7,310 nucleotides of DNA, from the NCBI GenBank assembly GCA_039029455.1, contig JBCCGE010000133.1, positions 1-7,310 on the forward strand, given 5' to 3'. Positions 1 through 6,309 of this stretch are shown piece by piece. The translations under genes were made by a program, and so were the position numbers. The DNA is from JBCCGE01 sp039029455 (GTDB lineage Bacteria; Pseudomonadota; Gammaproteobacteria; Arenicellales; Poriferihabitantaceae). Within the stretch, counting starts at the first letter, position 1. Each line of letters begins with the position of its first letter. The notes beneath the pieces were generated by a model. It searched no databases. It was not told the DNA's origin and saw only the letters and a list, made by a program, of their open reading frames with translations.

Positions 1-548
1 GCCAGAAACAGGCGGTGCTGAAAAAGACAATCGCACGTCGTTCAACGGCTCTGCAACGTGAAGCCGAGGCACACCAGAATGCTATCGCGGTTCTTGAGGA
101 AAGTCAGAATTGTATTCGTAAAATTACCGACTCCTCCGAGTTTGATAATCGTGAGGCCGGGAAGGATCTCGCCAAAATTCTGGCTCAGTCTGAAGCGCTG
201 ATTCATCAGGCGGACGCTACAAACAGTCGACCCACACGATACAAATTCGGCAGCTGGCAGCTCGACATAAAAAACAGAGTCCTGCTGGATGATGCCAACC
301 CGGTAAGCCTCTCGCCCACCGAGTTTGATCTGCTGAGCGTGATGGTACGAAACTCACGACAGGTGCTTAGCCGGGACCAGCTATTAAAGCAGGCCAGAGG
401 TCGCGTTCCAGGGCCACACGATCGCAGCGTTGATGTTCACGTTGCCAAGCTCCGAAAGATTCTCAATCGATCTGACTGCGATTCACCCGTCATACTGACC
501 GTGCGAAACAGTGGGTACATGCTGGCGCGCGATGTCAGCATCTCCTGA
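1..548 (+). CDS. OmpR/PhoB-family response regulator, C-terminal part (cut by left window edge)
   Basis: This is a transcriptional regulator ending in a winged-helix DNA-binding domain. The frame is open to the left edge. A GTG lies at 15, but the codons before it are also open, so the true start is probably outside the window and a receiver domain is expected there. Counting from that GTG, residues 76-172 form the trans_reg_C domain. FGSWQLD is the first strands, LSPTEFDLLSVMVRNSRQVLSRDQLL the first helices, RSVDVHVAKLRKIL the recognition helix and VRNSGYML the wing. Residues 1-72 are Glu/Gln/Ala/Lys-rich and look helical or coiled coil. LKKTIARR could be the end of the last receiver helix. 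The roughly 65 residues between that point and the winged helix are much longer than the usual short linker. No sensor kinase is in view, so target genes and signal are unknown. The DNA-binding assignment is secure; the receiver domain is inferred. Confidence 0.85.
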   Translation, partial: QKQAVLKKTIARRSTALQREAEAHQNAIAVLEESQNCIRKITDSSEFDNREAGKDLAKILAQSEALIHQADATNSRPTRYKFGSWQLDIKNRVLLDDANPVSLSPTEFDLLSVMVRNSRQVLSRDQLLKQARGRVPGPHDRSVDVHVAKLRKILNRSDCDSPVILTVRNSGYMLARDVSIS

Positions 549-580
549 TTAAGTATTACAGATGTAAAGTCAGCGTTCAT

Positions 581-646
581 CTCGAATTACCAGTAAGTAA
601 TGGCAGGCTCGTCTGTCACAGGTATCGCCTGACGGGTAATTACGAG
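581..646. repeat. Nested inverted repeat upstream of the cupin gene
   Basis: The arm at 581-591 (CTCGAATTACC) pairs with 635-646 (GGTAATTACGAG) over 11 base pairs with one bulged A at 642. Inside the loop, CAGGC at 604-608 pairs with GCCTG at 627-631. No T-run follows, so a simple intrinsic terminator is unlikely. It lies between the response regulator stop (548) and the cupin start (707), and could be a structured leader of the cupin mRNA or a protein-binding site. The pairing is seen directly; any function is inference. Confidence 0.4.
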
Positions 647-695
647 ACCTCTCTGAACATCGTCAATCTGAGGCACGGGCTACCTGCAACTCACT

Positions 696-700
696 GGAGG
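696..700 (+). promoter_or_regulatory. Ribosome binding site of the cupin gene
   Basis: GGAGG sits 6 bases before the ATG at 707. It is the clearest Shine-Dalgarno sequence in the window and supports that start codon. The other start sites in the window have weak or no such motif. Confidence 0.8.
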
Positions 701-706
701 CACACC

Positions 707-1060
707 ATGATACCGATCCCAAAATCTAAAGAACACATCCTTGAATCCTGGCCCCGACCCGCCGAATCGCCGGGATACACGGTGCTGCGGGGGGACCCGC
801 AAACCGACGGCTGTTTTATTCAGGGTAACAATACGACACCGACTCGACTCGGAATCTGGCGATGCACAGAAGGCACGTTTGAAGTTACTGAGCGTGGAGA
901 CGAGTTGCAAACCCTGATCAAGGGACGACTCAGGCTCACCGGAGAAGATGGCGTCACACACGAATACGGCCCCGGAGACAGCATCTTCACCCGCAAAGGG
1001 GAACGCGTAATTTGGGATATTCGGGAAACCGTAGAGAAAGTGTTTTATGCAGTGGCCTGA
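707..1060 (+). CDS. Small cupin-domain protein (DUF861 / Cupin_3 type)
   Basis: A single-domain beta-barrel protein of 117 residues, probably cytoplasmic as no signal peptide or membrane segment is seen. The DUF861 pattern is clear: GIWRCTEGTFEV at residues 49-60, a Glu at 66 before LIKGRLRLT (70-78), YGPGDSIFTRKGERVIWDI at 87-105, and a final ETVEKVFYAV. This family resembles the cupin part of ethanolamine-utilisation EutQ and ureidoglycine aminohydrolase-like proteins. The classical metal-binding HxH motif is absent (only His10 and His85 occur), so an ordinary metallo-cupin enzyme is unlikely. A small-molecule sensing or sugar/polyamine-related role is possible but cannot be assigned. The start is fixed by GGAGG at 696-700. 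The stop codon touches the stop of icmF on the other strand. It does not seem functionally tied to its neighbours. Confidence 0.85.
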   Translation: MIPIPKSKEHILESWPRPAESPGYTVLRGDPQTDGCFIQGNNTTPTRLGIWRCTEGTFEVTERGDELQTLIKGRLRLTGEDGVTHEYGPGDSIFTRKGERVIWDIRETVEKVFYAVA

Positions 1061-4000
1061 TTACATGTTACGCCGATACTGTCCACCGACCTGATACAGC
1101 GCATTCGAGATCTGCCCGAGCGAGCAGCACTGAACGGCGTGCATGAGCGCTGCAAATACATTTTCTCCGGCGAGTGCGGCACGGCGAACGGACTCCAGAG
1201 CATTCCCAGATTGATCCGCATGACGTTGCTGAAAGTCTTTCAGTCGACTGATTTGGCTTTGCTTCTCGTCATCTGTCGAGCGCGCCAGTTCAATTTCGAC
1301 CAGCTCTCTTCCCTCCGGATTGACAAAAGTATTAACACCCACAATTGGCAGGCTGCCGTCATGCTTTTTGTGTTCGTAATACATGGATTCATCCTGAATT
1401 TTTCCACGCTGATAGCCGGTTTCCATCGCGCCCAGCACGCCACCTCTCTCTGAAATTCGTTCAAACTCTTTGAGCACAGCCTCCTCAACCAGATCGGTGA
1501 GCTCGTCAATCGCAAAGCTGCCCTGATTGGAATTTTCACTTTTAGCCAGTCCCCATTCCTTGTTGATGATCAGCTGAATTGCCAATGCCCTCCGTACCGA
1601 ATCCTCGGTCGGTGTGGTAATCGCTTCATCAAAGGCATTTGTGTGCAGGCTGTTACAGTTGTCATAAATCGCAATCAGAGCCTGAAGGGTCGTGCGAATA
1701 TCATTGAAATCCATCTCCTGAGAGTGCAGTGATCGACCGGAAGTTTGGATGTGGTATTTAAGTTTCTGCGATCGGTCGTTGGCACCGTATTTTTCCCGCA
1801 TGGTGACTGCCCAGATTCGCCGCGCCACCCGACCAATTACGGTGTACTCCGGATCCATGCCATTGCTGAAAAAGAAGGAGAGGTTCGGCGCAAAGTCATC
1901 AATATGCATACCCCGTGCCAGATAACTTTCCACGTAGGTAAATCCATTGGCCAGTGTGAACGCCAATTGGGAGATCGGATTCGCACCCGCTTCTGCGATG
2001 TGATAACCCGAAATTGATACAGAATAGAAATTTCGCACTTCATTTTCAACAAAGTACTGCTGAATGTCCGCCATCAGTTTCAGCGAAAATTCGGTAGAGA
2101 AAATGCACGTGTTCTGCCCCTGATCCTCTTTCAGAATGTCCGCCTGCACAGTGCCTCTGACATGCCGTAACGATTCGGCCCGCAGGGCTTCGAATTCAGT
2201 CTCATCCGGAGCGCGTCCCTTTCGTTCGACGAACAATGCGCGTTGCTGGTCGATCGCTGCATTCAGGAACATCGCGAGAATAATAGGCGCCGGACCGTTT
2301 ATCGTCATCGATACCGACGTCATCGGATCACAAAGATCAAAACCGTCATATAACGCCTTCATGTCATCCAGCGTGGCGATGGATACGCCGGAATTTCCAA
2401 CTTTGCCATAGATGTCCGGACGATGGTCCGGATCGCACCCATACAGAGTTACCGAGTCAAAAGCGGTCGAAAGCCTTTTCGCTTCCGAGTGTTTGGACAG
2501 GTTTTTGAACCGACGGTTGGTTTTGAACGCATCCCCTTCCCCGGCAAACATGCGTGTCGGATCTTCATTCTCGCGTTTAAACGGAAACACACCGGCTGTA
2601 AACGGGAAATAGCCAGGCAGATTCTCCCGCTTGATCCATCGAAGTAAATCACCATGGTCACTGAATCTCGGCAGAGAAACACGTCGAATTGTGTTCCCCG
2701 ACAGCGTTTCAGTCGTCAATGACGATCTGATTTCCCGGTCCCTGATATTTGAAACAAATTCGTCCTGCTGATATCGCTCACTAAGTTCAGTCCAGTGCTG
2801 GAGCAGTTGTCGATTCTCATCAGACAGCTGATGGGCTCGATCGTCTGCCATCGCATTGAGATCCGCCGCCGCTGAAATGTTGTCCAGCGGCAGTAAAGTG
2901 GCAGCAGCATTGAGCTGCTGACGTTCGCGTGCCAGCACCGACTGGCGTTCGGAATCCGTATGGTATTGCCGAATTTTCTCCGCGATTTCAGCAAGATAGC
3001 GAACTCTGTTCCCTGGAATTATCTGATTCTCATCCCGCGTACATTTGTTGTCCTCATGCGGCAACTGGTTGTCTATTTTCTGCAGCCCTTTTGACTGCAG
3101 GAAACCCAGCACAGCCTGGTAAAGCGCGGTCACACCAGCATCGTTGAACTGGGCCGCCATCGTCCCGAAGACCGGCATATCCTCCGGATCACTGGCAAAA
3201 TCGCCGCGGTTGCGCTGCACCTGTTTACACACATCCCGGTACGCATCCTTGGCACCCCGGCGGTCAAACTTATTAATTGCAACAAAATCAGCGAAATCAA
3301 GCATGTCGATTTTTTCAAGCTGACTCTGCGCGCCGTATTCCGGGGTCATCACGTACAGCGACGCATCCGTAATATCGGTCACCGTAGAACTGCCCTGACC
3401 AACACCCGGTGTTTCAACGATTACAAGATCAAAACCGGCAACTTTCAAGGCGTTCAGCATATGCGGCACGTATTCAGGCACATCGCCGGACGCATGCCGG
3501 GTGGCGACGGACCGCATGTATATATTCGGGTGTGAGATTGCGTTCATCCGAATGCGGTCACCCAACAGAGCGCCTCCGGACTTTCGTCTGGAAGGATCGA
3601 CCGCCAGTATCGCAATCCTCAATTGTTCATCCTGTCCCAGTCGAAATCGTCGAACGAGTTCATCGGTCAGAGAAGACTTGCCCGCTCCACCGGTACCGGT
3701 TATTCCCAATACGACCGAGTGTTGCGAATCCTGCGCGCATCGGCCGAGTTCTCGCAGTAGCGAAGCGTCACAGCGCTCGTTTTCAATTGCGCTTAGCAGG
3801 TGCGCAAGCGATCGATTGCTGCCCGAAATAATAGGCTCGAGAGTAGCAGGGGCATCCGCTGCAGGGTCAAACTGGCTGAGTTTGATGGTCTCTTCGATCA
3901 TGCCCACCAGGCCCAGTTTCTGGCCGTCATCGGGCGAGTAAATCCGCGTCACCCCGTAGGCCTGAAGGTCTTCAATTTCGCTCGGAATAATGACACCGCC

Positions 4001-4312
4001 GCCGCCGGCAAACACCCTGATCTTCTCGCCGCCGTTTTCGCGCAGCATATCCATCATGTATTTCAGATACTCAACGTGACCGCCCTGATACGAACTGACG
4101 GCTATCCCGTGAGCATCTTCCTGCAATGCAGCATCGACTATTTCGGCTACCGATCGGTTATGCCCAAGATGGATGACTTCCGCACCTAATGACTGCAGAA
4201 TCCGACGCATAATATTGATTGCAGCATCGTGCCCATCAAAAAGACTGGCCGCTGTGACGAATCTGACGGGGGTGACCACTTCCTGTGATGCGATCGACAT
4301 ATTGATGGACAT
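1061..4312 (-). CDS. icmF: Fused isobutyryl-CoA mutase IcmF (B12-dependent mutase with built-in G-protein chaperone)
   Basis: Catalyses the adenosylcobalamin-dependent interconversion of isobutyryl-CoA and n-butyryl-CoA, linking valine catabolism with short-chain fatty-acid metabolism. The three parts are in the order expected for IcmF. Residues about 15-145 are the B12-binding domain, with FDGHDAAINI giving the lower-ligand His28, then SSYQGGH and FAGGGG. Residues about 165-410 are a MeaB/ArgK-like GTPase with Walker A GTGGAGKSS (206-214), DPSRRKSGGALLGDR (239-253), ETPGVGQ (300-306) and NKFD (347-350). A linker of about 140 residues leads to the mutase TIM barrel (about 550-1083), with active-site His771 in SGYHIAEAGA. 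Substrate-pocket residues are Phe589 (RMFAGEG) and Gln733 (GQNTCIF), the isobutyryl-CoA pair rather than the Tyr/Arg of methylmalonyl-CoA mutase. The length of 1083 is normal for the family. An alternative start is Met5 (4298-4300); neither start has a clear ribosome binding site. It is transcribed divergently from a MerR regulator. Confidence 0.96.
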   Translation of the reverse strand: MSINMSIASQEVVTPVRFVTAASLFDGHDAAINIMRRILQSLGAEVIHLGHNRSVAEIVDAALQEDAHGIAVSSYQGGHVEYLKYMMDMLRENGGEKIRVFAGGGGVIIPSEIEDLQAYGVTRIYSPDDGQKLGLVGMIEETIKLSQFDPAADAPATLEPIISGSNRSLAHLLSAIENERCDASLLRELGRCAQDSQHSVVLGITGTGGAGKSSLTDELVRRFRLGQDEQLRIAILAVDPSRRKSGGALLGDRIRMNAISHPNIYMRSVATRHASGDVPEYVPHMLNALKVAGFDLVIVETPGVGQGSSTVTDITDASLYVMTPEYGAQSQLEKIDMLDFADFVAINKFDRRGAKDAYRDVCKQVQRNRGDFASDPEDMPVFGTMAAQFNDAGVTALYQAVLGFLQSKGLQKIDNQLPHEDNKCTRDENQIIPGNRVRYLAEIAEKIRQYHTDSERQSVLARERQQLNAAATLLPLDNISAAADLNAMADDRAHQLSDENRQLLQHWTELSERYQQDEFVSNIRDREIRSSLTTETLSGNTIRRVSLPRFSDHGDLLRWIKRENLPGYFPFTAGVFPFKRENEDPTRMFAGEGDAFKTNRRFKNLSKHSEAKRLSTAFDSVTLYGCDPDHRPDIYGKVGNSGVSIATLDDMKALYDGFDLCDPMTSVSMTINGPAPIILAMFLNAAIDQQRALFVERKGRAPDETEFEALRAESLRHVRGTVQADILKEDQGQNTCIFSTEFSLKLMADIQQYFVENEVRNFYSVSISGYHIAEAGANPISQLAFTLANGFTYVESYLARGMHIDDFAPNLSFFFSNGMDPEYTVIGRVARRIWAVTMREKYGANDRSQKLKYHIQTSGRSLHSQEMDFNDIRTTLQALIAIYDNCNSLHTNAFDEAITTPTEDSVRRALAIQLIINKEWGLAKSENSNQGSFAIDELTDLVEEAVLKEFERISERGGVLGAMETGYQRGKIQDESMYYEHKKHDGSLPIVGVNTFVNPEGRELVEIELARSTDDEKQSQISRLKDFQQRHADQSGNALESVRRAALAGENVFAALMHAVQCCSLGQISNALYQVGGQYRRNM

Positions 4313-4349
4313 GGTGACTGCGAGTTTTGGGGTTGAACCAGTTGATGGA

Positions 4350-4381
4350 ATTAACGTACATTACGTTTACGTAAACGTCAA
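4350..4381 (-). promoter_or_regulatory. Candidate icmF promoter overlapping the palindrome
   Basis: Read on the minus strand, TTGACG (4381-4376) is a 5-of-6 match to the -35 consensus. Possible -10 elements are TACGTT (4358-4353, 17-base spacer) or GTTAAT (4355-4350, 20-base spacer). The longer spacer would fit promoters of the MerR type, which often have 19-20 base spacers. The palindrome at 4363-4378 overlaps this -35 and fills most of the spacer. The -35 is convincing, the -10 is weak. Confidence 0.4.
4361..4381. promoter_or_regulatory. Likely LiuR-type MerR operator (palindrome) in the icmF/MerR divergent region
   Basis: ACGTTTACGTAAACGT at 4363-4378 is a perfect 16-base palindrome. The flanks add one further T/A pair (4361/4380) around one mismatch. 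ACGT occurs at 4354, 4363, 4369 and 4375. It resembles, from memory, the TTTACGTAAA-type palindromes described for LiuR regulators of branched-chain amino-acid degradation in proteobacteria. It lies 48 bases from the icmF start and 9 bases from the MerR start, so a bound regulator could control both genes. The palindrome is seen directly; assignment to the adjacent regulator is inference. Confidence 0.75.
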
Positions 4382-4389
4382 GCATACCT

Positions 4390-4770
4390 ATGACCGCCCA
4401 TTCGGCGCCCTATTCCATCTCCGATTTGTCGCGCATCTTTGAAGTTACGCCCCGAACCATTCGCTTTTACGAGGATCAGGGGCTTATTTCGCCACAGCGT
4501 GTCGACCAGCAGCGAGTTTATTCCGAGCGCGATTTCGTTCGCCTCAAACTCATATTGCGGGGTAAACGCATCGGATTTTCACTGGCTGAGCTCAAAACCA
4601 CTCTTGACCTGTACGACAATGCCCCGGATGGCACATCTCAGGCGGACTACGTGCTCGGCATCATTAAAAATCACCGCCGGGAACTTGAGCAAAAGCGCAA
4701 AGATATCGAAGCCACTCTTGAAGAAATGGAGGAAATCGAGGCCCGCATCACACATTCACTCAGTGCCTGA
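4390..4770 (+). CDS. MerR-family transcriptional regulator, LiuR-like
   Basis: A 126-residue DNA-binding regulator. Residues 8-28 (YSISDLSRIFEVTPRTIRFYE) are the MerR helix-turn-helix, residues 40-50 (QQRVYSERDFV) the wing, and RLKLILRGKRIGFSLAELKTTLDLYD (51-76) the second helical pair. The Glu/Arg-rich stretch of about 85-122 is the dimerisation coiled coil. The RLKLILRGKR.GFSL.E....LYD signature is typical of LiuR, which controls leucine/isovalerate use in Pseudomonas and relatives. There is no cysteine at all, so metal or thiol sensing as in MerR, CueR or SoxR is excluded. An acyl-CoA or a related metabolite is the plausible effector, but this is inference. The gene is divergent from icmF and shares a 77-base control region with it, so autoregulation is likely. 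No Shine-Dalgarno precedes the ATG. No other Met is available upstream of the HTH, so this start is taken. Confidence 0.92.
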   Translation: MTAHSAPYSISDLSRIFEVTPRTIRFYEDQGLISPQRVDQQRVYSERDFVRLKLILRGKRIGFSLAELKTTLDLYDNAPDGTSQADYVLGIIKNHRRELEQKRKDIEATLEEMEEIEARITHSLSA

Positions 4771-4831
4771 TTAGAGGTCCCGAAAGTCACTCATCTGCAC
4801 TACAATCTCACCTCTGATTTAACTGATCCGC

Positions 4832-4862
4832 TTGATTCCTGATCAGATCGCCCAAATATACT
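4832..4862 (+). promoter_or_regulatory. Candidate promoter of cnoX
   Basis: TATACT at 4857-4862 is a 5-of-6 match to the -10 consensus, and TTGATT at 4832-4837 is a possible -35 with a rather long 19-base spacer. Transcription from this -10 would begin at about 4868-4870, on or next to the ATG at 4869, giving an almost leaderless mRNA. An 8-base palindrome, CTGATCAG (4839-4846), lies in the spacer. Confidence 0.4.
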
Positions 4863-4868
4863 GAAGTT

Positions 4869-5732
4869 ATGAACAGCAACGAATTAGTAGTCGATATCGA
4901 CGCCCAGTCGTTCACCACAGAGGTGATCGAGGCTTCCCACAATCAGCTGGTAATGGTCGATTTCTGGGCGGACTGGTGTGGGCCGTGCAAATCGCTTGGC
5001 CCGATCCTGGAAAGTCTGGTTTCACAGTACGGTGGCGGATTGAAGTTAACCAAAGTGGATACCGACAAACACCAGGAGCTGGCGGGGCATTTTGGTATTC
5101 GCAGTCTGCCCACGGTTTTTTTCTTCAAGGACGGTCAGCCTGTAGACCAGTTTATGGGCGCTCAGACCGAGTCAGCGATCAAAGAAATTATTGATCGTCA
5201 CGGCGCGGTAGCTCAGGGAAATGGCCTTGAGCAGGCTGAAGCGCTTTATGCCGCAGGCCAGATTGACGCCGCGATACCGGTTCTGAACCAGTATATTCTG
5301 GACAACCCATCGAACGACAATGCGAAAGTCCGGCTCATCAGTTGGTTGATGGAACAGAAACGAACCGAGGATGCTACAGCGCTCATGGAGGCAGTTTCTG
5401 AAGAGGGCAGGAAGCTGCCTGAATACAAGGCCATCGTGGCTCAACTTGACTTTGCTGACAGCTCGGAAGCCAGAGCAGATATCGATGCCCTGACGACTCA
5501 GGTTGACAGTGATCCGGAAAATCTCGACGCTCGATTCGAATTAGCGAATGCGCTGATCGCCCAGCAGCAGCTCGAAGCAGGCATGGATCAGCTGCTTGAA
5601 ATTATAGGTCGGGACATGTCGTTTCGCGATGGCGAACCCCGCGAAACGATGATCAAAGTCTTCGAACTGTGTGGCGGCAGCGGCGGCATTGTCTCGATCT
5701 ACCGGAGAAAGCTCTTTAGCCTGCTGAACTGA
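4869..5732 (+). CDS. cnoX: CnoX/YbbN-type chaperedoxin (thioredoxin domain plus TPR-like region)
   Basis: A 287-residue cytoplasmic protein that combines a thioredoxin fold with a holdase-type helical domain. In E. coli, CnoX protects substrates from aggregation and over-oxidation and hands them to GroEL/ES and DnaK. Residues about 8-112 are the thioredoxin domain with an intact active site WCGPC (36-40), cis-proline Pro81 (SLPT) and FFFKDGQPVDQFMG. Residues about 118-287 are helical TPR-like repeats (AEALYAAGQIDAAIPVLNQ; LDARFELANALIAQQQLEAGMDQLLEI) ending in the family signature IYRRKLFSLLN. Length matches the family (E. coli protein about 284). Unlike E. coli CnoX, which has SxxC, both active-site cysteines are present. 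The place of E. coli Cys63 (LDCD) is Thr65 here (VDTD), so it resembles the redox-active Caulobacter type. The ATG has only a weak GAAG two bases before it. Ten bases separate it from the AlkB gene, which suggests an operon. Confidence 0.93.
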   Translation: MNSNELVVDIDAQSFTTEVIEASHNQLVMVDFWADWCGPCKSLGPILESLVSQYGGGLKLTKVDTDKHQELAGHFGIRSLPTVFFFKDGQPVDQFMGAQTESAIKEIIDRHGAVAQGNGLEQAEALYAAGQIDAAIPVLNQYILDNPSNDNAKVRLISWLMEQKRTEDATALMEAVSEEGRKLPEYKAIVAQLDFADSSEARADIDALTTQVDSDPENLDARFELANALIAQQQLEAGMDQLLEIIGRDMSFRDGEPRETMIKVFELCGGSGGIVSIYRRKLFSLLN

Positions 5733-5742
5733 CAGAGCGCAA

Positions 5743-6297
5743 ATGGGGCATCAGCTGCAGCGATCGCTTTTCGGCGAGCATCCTGAGCCTGAGGTGTCCT
5801 ATGTCACCGAATTTCTGCCCTCACCCGGTAAGTGGCTCGGATTCATCTGCCGAAACGCATCCTGGAACGAACAATTCCACTCGCGCAAAACCATGACCTT
5901 TGGCCGCTCGTACTCGTACCCGTCGGGAACACAACGAAACACGGAACTTCCGAAATGGCTATTGCCAATCGCACAGGCGATTGATTCCCGGTTCGGCTAT
6001 TTTCCGAACAACTGCCTCATTAACTACTATCCCAACGGCGATCACTACATCAGTTTTCATGCGGATCAGCTTAGTGAAATGCAGGCTCAGACCGGGGTCA
6101 CTATCGTCTCTCTGGGTGCTGTAAGAAACATGACGTTGCGCAACACCGCTCAGCCTGAAATCAGGCATCACTATCCACTGCAGGCGGGGTCGGCCTTTTA
6201 CATGCCGGACGAAGTCCAGAACGACTGGCAGCACGGTATACTGAAACAGGCCGGTGCAGATGCTCGAATCAGTCTCTCATTCCGCAAGCTGATTTAA
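5743..6297 (+). CDS. AlkB-family 2-oxoglutarate/Fe(II)-dependent dioxygenase
   Basis: A 184-residue member of the AlkB superfamily, whose characterised members remove alkyl lesions from DNA or RNA bases by oxidative dealkylation. The core is complete. LINYYPNGDHYISFHAD (92-108) holds Asn94/Tyr96 for 2-oxoglutarate contact and the iron ligands His106 and Asp108. SLGAVRNMTLR (123-133) is the next strand pair. The third iron ligand is His164 (DWQHGI), and Arg175 and Arg181 in ARISLSFR match the RxNxTFR-type motif that binds 2-oxoglutarate. The size fits the short bacterial ALKBH2/3-like group rather than E. coli AlkB (about 216). It starts 10 bases after cnoX with only a weak AGAG motif, so coupled translation is likely. 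It ends 12 bases before the stop of the convergent aminotransferase. The exact substrate, DNA or RNA, cannot be told from sequence. Confidence 0.92.
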   Translation: MGHQLQRSLFGEHPEPEVSYVTEFLPSPGKWLGFICRNASWNEQFHSRKTMTFGRSYSYPSGTQRNTELPKWLLPIAQAIDSRFGYFPNNCLINYYPNGDHYISFHADQLSEMQAQTGVTIVSLGAVRNMTLRNTAQPEIRHHYPLQAGSAFYMPDEVQNDWQHGILKQAGADARISLSFRKLI

Positions 6298-6309
6298 TCT
6301 GCAGAGGAC

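Noticed and set aside
556..567. Short inverted repeat TTACA-GA-TGTAA just after the response regulator
   Set aside because: Five-base arms are expected by chance in this length, and no gene start or promoter is placed suitably next to it.
680..961. Open frame of 93 codons antisense to the cupin gene
   Set aside because: It lies opposite a clear cupin with a good ribosome binding site and shows no recognisable domain; it is a shadow frame.
3409..3941. Two long open frames (140 and 146 codons) on the + strand inside icmF
   Set aside because: They run antisense through the conserved GTPase domain of icmF, overlap each other and have no domain signature. They are shadows caused by the codon use of icmF.
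4439..4774. Alternative frame of 111 codons overlapping the MerR regulator
   Set aside because: The MerR protein in the other frame is complete and well conserved; this frame has no family features.
4773..4815. AGAGGT (4773-4778) and ACCTCT (4810-4815) as a terminator after the MerR gene
   Set aside because: Only six pairs, with a 31-base loop and no T-run; too weak to call.
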